NCBI GenBank assembly: GCA_002633025.1
Contig: NMRB01000825.1
Span: forward strand, 97,309 to 161,308
Reading direction: 5' to 3'
DNA: 64,000 nucleotides
From: Notospermus geniculatus
Lineage: Eukaryota; Nemertea; Pilidiophora; Heteronemertea; Lineidae
Shown here: positions 1 to 11,236 of the stretch, piece after piece
How the letters are laid out: the number at the start of each line of letters is the position of its first letter
Numbering within the stretch: the first letter of the stretch is position 1
The notes under the pieces: generated by a model
Seen by the model: the letters and a program-made list of their open reading frames with translations, nothing else
What the model was told of the DNA's origin: nothing
The model's database searches: none
Translations under genes and position numbers: made by a program

Positions 1-760
1 TTTTTTCCCCACATGGGGTGTTGTTGGTATGTTTTGGAAATAAATTTGTAATTTTTTAAGGGAAAAAACAAGATGTAAGAGTTTTTTCCCCACATGGGGT
101 GTTGTGGGTATGTTTTGGAAATAAATTTGTAATTTAAGGGATAAAACAAGATGTAAGAGTTTTTCCCCACATGGGGTGTTGTTGGTATGTTTTGGAAATA
201 AATTTGTAATTTAAGGGATCAAACAAGATGTAAGAGTTTTTCCCCACATGGGGTGTTGTTGGTATGTTTTGGAAATAAATTTGTAATTTTTTAAGGGATA
301 AAACAAGATGTAAGAGTTTTTCCCCACATGGGGTGTTGTTGGTATGTTTTGGGAATAAATTTGTAATTTAAGGGATAAAACAAGATGTAAGAGTTTTCCC
401 CACATGGGGACATGGGGTGTTGTTGGTATGTTTTGGGAATAAATTTGTAATTTAAGGGAAAAAAGATGTAAGAGTTTTTCCCCACATGGGGTGTTGTTGG
501 TATGTTTTGGGAATAAATTTGTAATTAAGGGATAAAACAAGATGTAAGAGTTTTTCCCCACATGGGGACATGGGGTGTTGTTGGTATGTTTTGGGAATAA
601 ATTTGTAATTTAAGGGAAAAAAGATGTAAGAGTTTTTCCCCACATGGGGTGTTGTTGGTATGTTTTGGGAATAAATTTGTAATTAAGGGAAAAAAACAAG
701 ATGTACCGGAGGGCCTAAGAGTTTTTCCCCACATGACATGGGGTGTTATGTTGGTAGGCG
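1..760. repeat. Minisatellite, about ten 75-80 bp units
   Basis: About ten head-to-tail copies of an A/T-rich unit, each containing the palindrome CCCCACATGGGG followed by GTGTTGTTGGTATGTTTTGG and an AATAAATTTGTAATT stretch. Units differ by small indels and by duplication of ACATGGGG in some copies. The array begins before the window. Long open frames on the minus strand are a by-product of the repeat and are not treated as genes. Confidence 0.95.
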
Positions 761-1685
761 CCTAGGCCTACGGTATGATTTCGAAATAAAGGAGGGAGGA
801 AGACCGGGGAGGAAGACAACATACCCCCCCCCCCCATACCCCCCTGATCCGGCCTGGACATGCTGGACCGCTACCGGTTTAGAATAAGCACGAGTTTGTA
901 GCGTAGACGTTTAATAGATGGCAATCACTAATCAGAGTAGAAAATTGTAAGAGATTTAAGCAACACGTGGCGCCACACAAAGCTTCGAGGGGGGTACATC
1001 AAACCTTATATGTTGACATGTATAGTTTTTGGGACCATGTGATCCATGGAATCTTCGAGTATTCTGACAGAAAAACTTGCCGTCGACGTTTCTTTCTACA
1101 GTTCATCTTCGTTTATGATTTTCATCGCATCAGAGTGACTGTTTTCAGACTCCAACTCGACCTCAATCGGCCGTTTTTTTGCATAAAACCACGATTTGGG
1201 AGGCTACCAGCCGCAGACAGCACCGGTTCCGCCATTTTGCCATGATGGTGCAACCTCGTTCCCAATGATTCTACAATGGTTCCTCTATATATATCATTGA
1301 CACGTTTTCAAGCTGGTGTAAGACTCCTGGAAACGAGCTTGACTGAGTGAGACTCACAATTAGTTTCACTGTCTACCGATACGCGCCACTACATGCACAT
1401 GTGATCACATCGTATTTTGACAAACTTTCGCGTATTTTCTATTGAAAAAAATCCGTACAGGTAAAGCCTAAATACGTACTGCGTATTTTGAGCCTTGTTT
1501 TGCGTAACAAATACGTAAATTACGTACGGGTAAGCAGCCCTGTGCGAGCATGAAGCCACAACGTCACGGCAGTGTGACGTTGACGTTCCGTACGACGTCA
1601 CAGTGGAAAAGTGGATACGGTCGCAGCGCCATCAAATGGTAGAAAAAATTAGGCGACCTCCTTATGGGCGGTTATTCCCGCAAAT
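761..1685. other. No gene recognised
   Basis: The stretch has a run of C (about 821-834) and A/T-rich sequence rich in ACGTA words around 1420-1530. I see no coding exon or RNA gene. Confidence 0.5.
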
Positions 1686-1689
1686 AAAA

Positions 1690-2065
1690 GACGTTGCAAA
1701 ACACGGAGGTTATAAGCCAAAACAAGGAGGTTATATAGCAAAACACGAAGGTTAGAAAGCAAAACAAAGAGGTTGTAAGTCATCTAAAAGACGTCAGGTG
1801 GCTCTTTTAATGAAGGTTGCAGAACTGAGAACAAGGAGGTTAGAAAGCAAAACAAGGAGGTTGTAAGTCATCTAAAAGACGTCAGGTGGCGCTTTTAATG
1901 AAGGTTGCAGAACTGAGAACAAGGAGGTTAGAAAGCAAAACAAGGAGGTTTGTAAAACACGGAGGTTGTATCATGTGTGAGAGAACAAGGAGGTTTACAA
2001 AACACGGAGGTTAGAAAGCAAAACAAGGAGGTTGTAAGTCATCTAACGGTCGTTGGGTGGCGCTT
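1690..2065. repeat. Tandem repeat based on ACAAGGAGGTT
   Basis: Repeated phrases AAAACAAGGAGGTTGTAAG, CATCTAAAAGACGTCAGGTGG and GAAGGTTGCAGAACTGAGA recur as a higher-order unit of roughly 90 bp with two near-identical copies (about 1755-1920) and degenerate flanking copies. Confidence 0.85.
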
Positions 2066-2089
2066 TTAAGCAAAGACCCAATACCTNGT

Positions 2090-2400
2090 TCTGTTTGGTG
2101 CGCACTTGGTTCTGATCAGTTTTTGGAAGTGCTGTCAGGTTTTTTGGTTCTGATAGGTCAAAAATTGTTCTGATGTGATAATTTTAAATTACTACTGCAG
2201 CATGCAAGTGCTGATGAAATTATTACAAGTCCTGATGATATTATGAAAGTGCTGTATTTCAAGTCACCCTGATGACATATTATGAAAGTGCTGATGATAT
2301 TATTACAAGTCCTGATAATTTATATGGCTTTGCTGACAGGGTATTTTCAAATTCTGATACCCTATACATTAGTTCTGATGTGATAATTAAGTTCTGATAT
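2090..2400. repeat. Degenerate short repeat (GTTCTGAT / AGTGCTGATGATATTAT)
   Basis: Imperfect copies of TTCTGAT and of AGTGCTGATGATATTATTAC recur through the stretch. It starts just after a single ambiguous base at 2087. No coding potential is apparent. Confidence 0.6.
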
Positions 2401-3404
2401 TTTTTCCGGTTTGGCTTTCCATAATTTTGAGATCAATGACCACGTGCTTGTGGTTGCGGAAATAGCCGAAAGTGATCGGACTATCTACGGAAAATTTTTC
2501 TTGGCGGTATGAAATGATCATTCGCCAACGACTGGGATTCATGCATGATTTACCATTATGGTATGCAAATTGGGGCCAAAGGTCATATTACGTCGTGAGT
2601 TAGCAGTTGATTTACAGATCGACCTTCTTTAACATTCCACATCTGCTCAAAATGCGTGTTATTACAGTAAATTGGTATTTCTGATAAATCTCGGGGCGTT
2701 GATGTTGGTAGATTCAATCAAATGTACTTTTCATACTAGCTCGACGTTCTCTATAGAATACAAAGAGGGCAGCACTGGCTGGAGCTATCGCTCCCCTGTG
2801 CTGATATTCTTGCTTCACCAGTTCACCAGTTCACGTGTTTACCAACCCTTGTCGTATTTCCGTCGAAAAATCCCTTGTTGTATCGTATAAATCACCGTGT
2901 GTCAGAATTCACTTTAAGGTAACAGTTAGGGACATCATGTACAGTCGCTCATTTCAATTTTTGTCTCCGTAAGAAAGAAATCTGTGAATTCATTGCTATC
3001 CGGTAAATGTGCTTGTATTCTTTACGTAGAAAAATGTGTGTATCTGTCCGAAAATAGAACCAGTGAACACTCGACCTCTGAAACTGAATGATGACCCCCT
3101 CGAAAATGCAGGCTGCGGAGGTGTGTGTCATTCATTAGTCCTGGCCCCTCCTGCCCTGGCGGCCTGGTTGGGTGGGGTAGTATACTCGGGCCAGTTAGTC
3201 CAATCTTGGAGGAGGTCCAATAGCGAAACCGCCCGAGTGACGTCGGACGTGTCAATTTCATTGTGTTTGTCCGACCCTGCTTTTGTACTGTCTCCCCTTC
3301 GACAATGTGGTCACTCAGTAAAGTCTACTTGTTATCTAATATTTGTCCGACCTTCGCTGGTAAAAATAGAAACCGGGTGGTGTGCTATAGAAAGAAGTGA
3401 AGCC

Positions 3405-3765
3405 ACCATAAGGCCAAAAAAAATAAAGTATTTGTTTCTTGTCCGCGCCCGCGTCATTCCCAGGCCCTCCGCATCGAAAATTTTTTTTCTCACCAATTTC
3501 AAATTTCCCCACTTTGCTTACGCAGCGCCTTCTATACAATGCACAGAAATGCTTCATCACTTGAAATCATCTTTATTTTTCATGAAATCTGTGCTTTAAA
3601 CATGTAGAGAGATAGTTTGCTGGTGATATTTCCCCCCATCCATGAAGAAAACGGAAAAAAAATTATTTGAAAATAAAAAAAAAATTCGCATGCCCGCATC
3701 AATTTTTGCTGAGTTGCTGGACAAGAAACAGACAATATTTTTTTTTTGGCCTAGGCCCCTATATT
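3405..3765. mobile_element. Imperfect hairpin element, A/T-rich (MITE-like)
   Basis: The left arm, near 3411-3500, contains AAGGCCAAAAAAAATAAAG followed by GTTTCTTGTCC. It reappears in inverted, diverged form near 3660-3760, where TGGACAAGAAACAGACAATA precedes a T run and GGCC. This suggests a decayed non-autonomous DNA transposon about 100 bp upstream of the PWP1 start codon. No target duplication was identified. Confidence 0.45.
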
Positions 3766-3872
3766 GCCTTTTTTGGATTGGACTTGTCATTTTGCTTTTT
3801 GTTTCACCCTTCAGTTTCTACCATGTCTACTTTTCAGTTCAGCGTACTTAATCTTATTATCCAGGTGAGAAA

Positions 3873-6800
3873 ATGAATTATATTCCTTGTGTAACCTGGG
3901 TAAAGAAGGGTGTAGCCAAACCTGTGCCTGAGAAGGTCCAGTTATCACCAGAGGAATTGAAGGAATTGATTGAAAGTACAAAAGATGAACTTGGGTAGGT
4001 ATAAACCAGTTAATGAATCTTAGGTAATGTACGGTACAGAATCACCAGTTGTGCACCACAAAAAGACTTACAGTTATCATTTGGTTCTTTCAAGTGTGCT
4101 GTCCTGAATATAACATGTGTTCTGTGTCTACAAGAGGAGGTGATCCATTTATGAAAATGAACTAGTGAGATGAAAGATTTAGATTTGGATCTCAGTGAAC
4201 GACAAATTGGTTGTCCGGGCACCCGGGAAAACTGATTTTCCCAAATGGACAAGCCATTTCCTGCAATCAGTTGTCCATGGACTACTGCTCTGAGAGCCCA
4301 CCTTATCATGTTGATGTTTTATAACATCTAGGCCTATGGACAATCATCACTTGATGCGGACAACCAACTTTTCGAATGAAGGTTGTCCGTGGATAACCAG
4401 CAAAAACTGATTTGTCGTTCTCAGGATCTTTTCACCACATATTATGTGGATAAACTCAATACTTTTTGAATTCCTCAGGGACCTGAACCTCAATGAAGAG
4501 ATTGAGACAGATTCTGATGTCACAGATGAAGAGGTAGTAGAGGGTGCCAGTAATGATGTGGAAAAGGAAGGAAGCAAAACGAGAAAACGGAAAAAAGGGG
4601 AAAAGGCAAAAAACGTAGCGCATGATGAAAATAAGGATGATGATGAAGATGAAGATGCTGACTTGATAAGGGAGTATGGCATGGATGATTATGATGATGA
4701 TGATGCTACTAAGGGCCTGCCATACGATGGGATTGCTGGTCTTACTTATTATGCAAATAATGATGAAGATCCTTATATAACTTTAAAAGAAGAGGTGAGT
4801 TTTGTCCCAGGTATCTGTCTCTGTTTGAACTGCTATGCAGCCTGAGTAAATATCCCGATGACGTTCTGTTGGATGGAGGGCAGTTCTGCGGAAAGTATGA
4901 TTCCCAGCGACTGGATTGCACATGGCCATTTGAGCTTTATAAGGTGCTCTATTCTTAAAACCTTGAAGTACATATCTTGACTATTCACCAACTGTTATTG
5001 GGCATAAGAATCGGCCTTTATTCTATACTTTGCCTTGTTTGTGACTCCAGGGTGATAGCGATGATGAAGATTTTCAGATCCGACCAGAAGATAATTTGTT
5101 GGTTTGTGGACGAGTAAAGCGAGATCACAGTAACATGGATGTTTTTAGTGAGTAGATGGCTATGTCTTTCCACCTGGCTTTCACCAGCTTTTCTTTTGGT
5201 GTCAAATTTGTCCTTGAGAAGTTCCTCAAAGATCTGTATGGTACCCTGAAGCTGTTGGCCTTTTACAATGTATGTAACTCACTGAATCAGTTCATCAGTA
5301 TTGCTGATGAAGAAAGACTCAGGCTGCACAAGTTACATTTCGATCACTTTCTTTTACAGTTTATAATGAAAATGATGACGATTTCTTCATACACCATGAT
5401 CTGCTTCTCCCTGCGTTCCCTTTGGCCATGGAGTGGTTGGACTTTGACCCTGGAGATGAGAAACCTGGTAACCTGGTGGCTGTATCGTCGATGGAGCCTG
5501 TGATAGGGATCTGGGATCTAGACTTAGAAGATGCTATAGAACCTGTTATTGTCCTGGGAGAGAAACAGAAGAAAAAGAAATCTAGTAAGAAGGTATGATA
5601 AATGTTGGAACATCTGGAGAACGAGTCGGAAATGGCAGCCAAATTGCGGCTTCTTAGTCTTGTAGTATTTTGCCACCATGCTAAACTGATTTCTGTACAT
5701 TTTCAGAAAAAGTCCGGATCGCCGGGCCATACAGATGCTGTCCTTGATCTATCGTGGAACAGAAATGTAAGAAATGTGCTCGGAAGTTGCTCGGCTGATA
5801 CGACTGTTGCATTGTGGGATCTTACACAAGAAAAGGTTGTGAAATCCATTCCGCATGATGACAAGGTTCAGACGATAGACTGGCATCCATTTGAGGCTCA
5901 GACATTGGCATCTGGATCATTTGATAAGTGAGTTTCTTCCCCATGTTTAATTGATATGACAGCAGATTTTTTGTTGGTGTAAAGCTTCAAATTTCCTTCT
6001 TGTATATTCAAAGACTTTGGAAATACAGAACATAAGTTGTCCATTGCTCTTTCAGAACTGTACGAGTGTTCGACTGTCGAACTTCAGATAATGATTGCAA
6101 GAAATGGGTAATAGGAGAAGAAGTGGAACGGGTTGTGTGGAACTGGTCATCACCGTTCCATTTACTTGTGAGTACTGAAATTCAGAATTAGATCTTGTGG
6201 CAGAAGCTGAAACCGAAGGTATCTTGGCACAGTGTTTCACGTAAGACGGGATGCAATCACGCTCGCGCCCACAAAATTGCGTCGAGGATCTTGATTGACC
6301 GCATTCGTTGGCATCCTTGAAGTTCAGGCGGGAGTGTGAACAGTTCTCCTTCACGAGTGTGAACAGCTCTCCTCGAGCCTTTGAGGAGCTCAACTGATTG
6401 AGCTGCTGCAGATTTCAAATGTGAAGCACTGCTGGCATCAAATGAGGATTTGTAACAAACTTTGGCAGTCCTTTCAGATGCCATTTTTCGTTACCGACAA
6501 CATTCTGCTTCATGTTTTTTGCAGTGTAAGTTTTCTCCTACATTTTACTGCAATCTTGATCATTTTGATTGTTTTCAGGCCAGTTCAGACAAAGGTTTTA
6601 TCTACCTATTTGATGTTCGGACAGATAAGACTGTCTTCACCCTGAGTGCTCATTCAAAAGGTGTGACAGGTCTCGCTCTCAGTAGTCGAGTGCCAAATCT
6701 CTTGGTGACAGGATCAGATGACAGGACAATTAAAGTCTGGGACATACAAGATAATAAACCAGAAATGATCGTGGAAAAGAATTTCAAGTTGGTAAGAAAT

Positions 6801-7539
6801 TTGTTGACAAGCTGTTCAGACTCTGTTGCAACCGTGCTTGCAGGATTAATGTTAAGTCAGTTCACAGTAATGTTGAAATTTAAAGTGCATTCATATGGAT
6901 TTTGACAGTTCTCAAATGGAGAAACGTTGTCTCCATACAAGGCATGTTGTGAACATAGGGGTGTCCTGTGTAAGGCATGATAATGGGAAGCCCACTCAGT
7001 CTTGTTGGTTACGATCTACCGGTATTACACATGTGTATTAAACTTATGTATTTTGCATTTCTTCAGCTCGTGTTGGTATTAATACACAAAATGGATAGAC
7101 TTTATGTCCAATTCTGTTCCAGGGTGGGGTCCAGTGCCTTAAATGTTGTCCCGATGCTCCGTATACTTTTGCTGCTGGATGTGAGAAAGATGTCAAAGTG
7201 TGGGATGTGAGAGAAAATAAAGCAGGTATGTTGGATGTTGCTGCTGTTCTTCATGATTGCTGACAGGAAATTCCTGCTTTCTTTTTCTAACGGAGTTTCC
7301 ATTCTCTTTCAGTTATGGAACGTTTCAAGGGCAGGACGGCAATTGGTGCTACAGATAGTTCAAAATCTACGACAGATTCAGCAGCCACGGTAGAAGCAAT
7401 GGATGATCTTAGTGTAAATGACAATAGTAGTGAGACGAAAGTTTCAAATCCACAACCCCAGTCATCACAGAGTTCGAATCAAGTCAAAAAGAAGAAAAAT
7501 AAGCCTAAAAAGAAGAAGCAGAAATCCGGGAAGTGGTGA
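3873..7539 (+). CDS. PWP1: PWP1 homolog, WD40-repeat ribosome-biogenesis protein (9 exons, complete)
   Basis: Coding exons are 3873-3994, 4479-4794, 5051-5147, 5360-5592, 5707-5927, 6056-6167, 6579-6791, 7123-7225 and 7313-7539. They total 1644 nt (547 codons plus stop), every junction is GT-AG, and all phases join. The product starts [16 protein letters not shown], the typical PWP1 N-terminus. An acidic Asp/Glu-rich segment (about residues 44-125) follows, then [21 protein letters not shown]40 repeats run from about 195 to 472, with signatures [41 protein letters not shown] and [12 protein letters not shown] Ser/Thr-rich linker and a Lys-rich tail (likely nuclear or nucleolar targeting) end the protein. 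It is somewhat longer than the roughly 500-residue vertebrate protein, mainly in the acidic insert and tail. PWP1 proteins act in the nucleolus in pre-rRNA transcription and 60S maturation; that role is transferred from the family. An AG at 3863-3864 just before the start could be a 5' UTR splice acceptor, so an upstream non-coding exon is possible. Confidence 0.96.
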
Positions 7540-7564
7540 AAGTGACTTAGTACTGAACACTCTC

Positions 7565-7570
7565 AATAAA
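7565..7570 (+). terminator. Poly(A) signal of PWP1
   Basis: AATAAA lies 26 bases after the TGA stop, in the expected place for the 3' end signal of a short 3' UTR. Confidence 0.75.
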
Positions 7571-7619
7571 ACGTGGGGATTTTCGTGAATTATTCCTCAA
7601 GTATGGGACACNTGCTGTT

Positions 7620-8184
7620 ATTTGACAAATGTTCAATTATGATGAAGGTTTGTAAATATATATGTATTTCATGAAATAAGCATCTCTCGTTCTGTTGTGT
7701 GGTTTGGGAAGTGCCCCTGCTCAATTACAGGTTCAGGTATCGGGTCACCATTGACACAGGTATCCACTCAGTCTCCTTGAAATCCAGCTATCGTTCTCTG
7801 CAAGAAGGTCATTGGCACTGTGTACCAGAAAAGATCTCCCTTCACCAAAGGAAAGAAAATACGCTACAAGTGATTTACCTTTTAAAATCTGCACCATTTA
7901 TTTGTAAATTCCTTTAAAATTGAGATTCAGTAAGACAACAAGAAAATATCTAGGGTTAATAATAATGCCAGCACCACTCTCTGGTCTAGAGAGAAAGTTT
8001 GAAAAGATAACGACACTCACACTGTGTACAAACTGGCAATCAAAAACAAGTGATTGGTAAACAGATTTCTGACTTAAACTGACTTTGCCGCACACAGTGA
8101 ACTGATTGTTTGAGAAAGATTTGTTCGTTGGTTTTAATTACATACATCTCGGAGGCTTCGTTCTAGATGTACTGGTATACATTA
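7620..8184. other. No gene recognised
   Basis: Downstream flank of PWP1, A/T-rich, without a convincing exon or RNA gene. Confidence 0.5.
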
Positions 8185-8597
8185 GCATAATAGTGAGGTT
8201 TAGCACCTTTCCGACTCCGACTTCAACTATGAGAATGAATTGCAGTCCGCCGTGGACATCCTTGATAAAAACGATTTGATAGAAATTTTCAATTCGTCGA
8301 ACACCATAAATTGAAGGCAGAAAAATTTGGCCTTATAAATCAGAAGTGCCGATAAATAATGAATATTGAAGTCGTAATCCTAGTCGGTACGACTTGAAAC
8401 AGGACTATAATATTTGCGATTTATGTGCACTTCCGATTACAAGTCAAAATTATTCTGCCACAAAGTTACGGCATTTTACGATTTGCAAATGTCTTATTTC
8501 TATCAAATGGTTTTTATCAAGGATGTCCATAGCGGACTGCAATTCATTCTGGTAGTTGAAGCCGGAGTCGGAAAGGTGCTAAACCTCGCTATTGTGC
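8185..8597. mobile_element. Long-TIR hairpin element, family A copy 1
   Basis: The left end TAGTGAGGTTTAGCACCTTT is matched at the right by the inverted AAAGGTGCTAAACCTCGCTA. Homology of the arms continues inward about 100 bp (left AATGAATTGCAGTCCGCCGT, right AGCGGACTGCAATTCATTCT). A second copy lies at 29303-29715. It carries no credible transposase, so I call it a non-autonomous DNA transposon. Confidence 0.85.
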
Positions 8598-8865
8598 AAA
8601 AGAAATGTGATTAGCGTCTATCATGTCAATGCAAAGGCCTACACGCAGTGTTTTATTCAGTCATCTTATTCTTAGCCAAAGAGGGGTAGAAATTGGTCTA
8701 AATGGTCTGTCCTCCATCCCTCACACCCATATCTGCCTTGTGATTGTACAGTGCAATGTTTTTTTCGCTCCCCTTAGAGATAACAGTCGGTCTATTATGT
8801 AATGATGCAGGAGGTAACCAGAGCCCTAGCTTAATGCATGACACAAGGTGTATTACATCTTGGTG

Positions 8866-9262
8866 TCATGAAGATACTCTACTTTGGTTCTTCTAAGGTT
8901 ACTTCACAGAACACCCATATGACCGCCTACCCTATTGAATATGCATGGCAAAATAAAGAGCTGTTCAATGTGACTGACAGGCGAGGAGGGACAGGGCTAT
9001 TGAAGACTGATTTATCCGACCACAGATTACTGACATCGTTTCTTCATAGGGAATAGTGATTGTAACAGACACTCCTTTAATAGTGCCTGCCAACAAAGCA
9101 GTCTTCGCGGCCCAGTGCAAGTAACGCAAGACTCACTCATTGGTCAGTTATGTTGAATAGAATCAATAAATTCTTTGTATGGTCTATATTGTGGGCTAGG
9201 CCTAAACCTACAGCATGAATATCTGAAGTAACCTTAGAAGAACGAATCTAGAGTATCATAGC
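8866..9262. mobile_element. Inverted-repeat element
   Basis: GATACTCTACTTTGGTTCTT at the left and the diverged inverted copy AAGAACGAATCTAGAGTATC at the right are separated by about 330 bp. The homology includes TCTAAGGTTACTTC / GAAGTAACCTTAGA. This is probably an old MITE. Confidence 0.6.
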
Positions 9263-11236
9263 GGCCTTCATGCTCAGGACCCTGAATGATCATGTGGGAA
9301 AACGAACAAAATCAGTGTCTCACTACATGTATGTACATGTACATCAGTTCAACAACCTATACCTACATCAGCATGCAGTGATCAACAATATTCAACTCAC
9401 AGCACTACCATACCACTTACAACACATCATTCATAAGAACAACTAACTGTGACCTAATCTAACTTAAGTTTGTAGAAGTAATTTTGATTGAACCTCGCTA
9501 CATGTAGCTTTCACACATACTGTAAATGCTATTTTACATAGTAATGATTTTACAATAATAAATAAGTCAATGTGTGTCTTGTCCAACACTAGAAATTTGG
9601 AACTAGGCCACAAATTACATCTCACAGTTGATAATCTAGTTTAACTGTAAATTGCAAAGCCTCAATTGCAGTCAAAATTTGGGTTTCCCTGGCTGGATTC
9701 CCCAGATCCCAGCAAGTTTCTTTTACAACACAGAACGAATGATAATGCTTGTGGTCTAGTTCCAAATATCTCGCATCGAAAGAAATAAAATTCAGAATTT
9801 CCATAAAAACTCAGAATGCAGAGGGTATGTATTTGCCCAGTTATTTTGAGCATGGGCAAGGGTACACCTAACAACATGCAGCACCCACTAAAATATAAAT
9901 GTATCAAACCAAGCAACAACTTTATTATGACTCGTGTGTTCACAACGCTCATTGACCATAATGACAAATCTTCTAAATTTTGACTGATTGCTCAATAGGA
10001 TTTCGCAGAAATGGAACAGGATTGTTCATACAGTAATCAAATGCAATGAGAAATGATATTAAATGAAAAATCAACAGCGAATTAGGTGTTCTCCATGGCA
10101 CTTAATGTGGGGATCGGCATTTCCTGCAGTCATTCACTAAATTCACCTCTTTAGGTGTTGGTTTTCTTAGACGAGCACGCCTATTTCATTTCCCTGTCAT
10201 CCTCCCAAGTGTTGATCACTGGCACATGGATCGTGTCTTACCTCGGCCCTGGAGAATTGATCAAATGAACTTCGGCACGATCATCTCCGGAAAAACAGAG
10301 GCAAATTGGACAGGATCAATGTGCAAGGGACCGATATTTTTTTTTTGAGAAACAAGCCTTAAACACACCATAAAACCTTCCTTAGAGAACACTGAGATTA
10401 CTATAGAAAGCACCAAAAACAGAACTACCATTAAAGATTATCTATACTTTGATCATAAATAACAATGAAACAGATCAAACTTAATCTTAGAATATTCAGA
10501 AGAAATAGGTAAAATTTGACAATACATGTCAATGATTGCACAAAACAACAGAAAACAGCACCAATGGGTTCACTTGACAACATCTGGTGTTCAAAACACG
10601 GTGGGAAAGTCACATTTCAGAAAAACATCGAACTGAAACTTACTTCACCACGGGTACCATTTGATTTTCCAAACAAGACACCTTTGGCATATGACAAATG
10701 TTGAGTTCCAATGTCACACTACTTTGAATATACAATGTAGGTTCTGAAATATTTTCTCGGGTGAAAAAACAACATATTATAGGAATCCAAAGTGTCAGTG
10801 CATTCAATTAATTTGTGTCATTATCTGCATAAATATTGGTGCAAAATGTGAGCTGTGTCAAATTTTCAAATAGGGAAAATCTTGTCTTGAGCATTGGTGA
10901 AAATTATGCCAAAAACATACTTAAACCTAATCGAAATCGTTTCAATGTTCAACACTGTGCGTTAACATTCAATTTTATCTACTGTACCTACAACTCGCTT
11001 GCATGCATACATACTTGATCAGAACGACTGAATGATAGAAAATTTACATTATGACATTCAAACAACTGAATTATGACATACAACAGCAGAAAATTTCATG
11101 ACAAGAAATGCCCAAATGGGTTATTTTTCTTCATTGTCTTGTCAGATGATCCAAGTGGATCATTTCAAATGAAAATTGAGAAAGGTATAGAACTTTAAGT
11201 ACATAGTGACCTTTGAAATGCATTTGTTCGCAGACT
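9263..11236. other. No exon recognised; possible 3' UTR of the zinc-finger gene
   Basis: A/T-rich sequence downstream, on the minus strand, of the zinc-finger stop codon. I could not choose a poly(A) site. TTTATT near 9918 is an inverted AATAAA but is far from the stop. Confidence 0.4.

Noticed and set aside
211-734. Long minus-strand open frames with repeating PLITNLFPKHTNNTP-like peptides
   Set aside because: They are produced by the minisatellite unit, shift frame with each unit indel, and have no gene context.
1690-2065. CRISPR-like array
   Set aside because: The repeats are direct and contiguous, without regular unique spacers, and the genome is eukaryotic.
3036-3599. 187-codon plus-strand frame upstream of PWP1
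   Set aside because: It has no recognisable domain, its composition looks like chance, and its end overlaps a decayed hairpin element.
8414-8614. Open frame inside the long-TIR element as a transposase
   Set aside because: It is 66 codons, lies on an inverted arm and has no catalytic motif; the second copy has a different reading.
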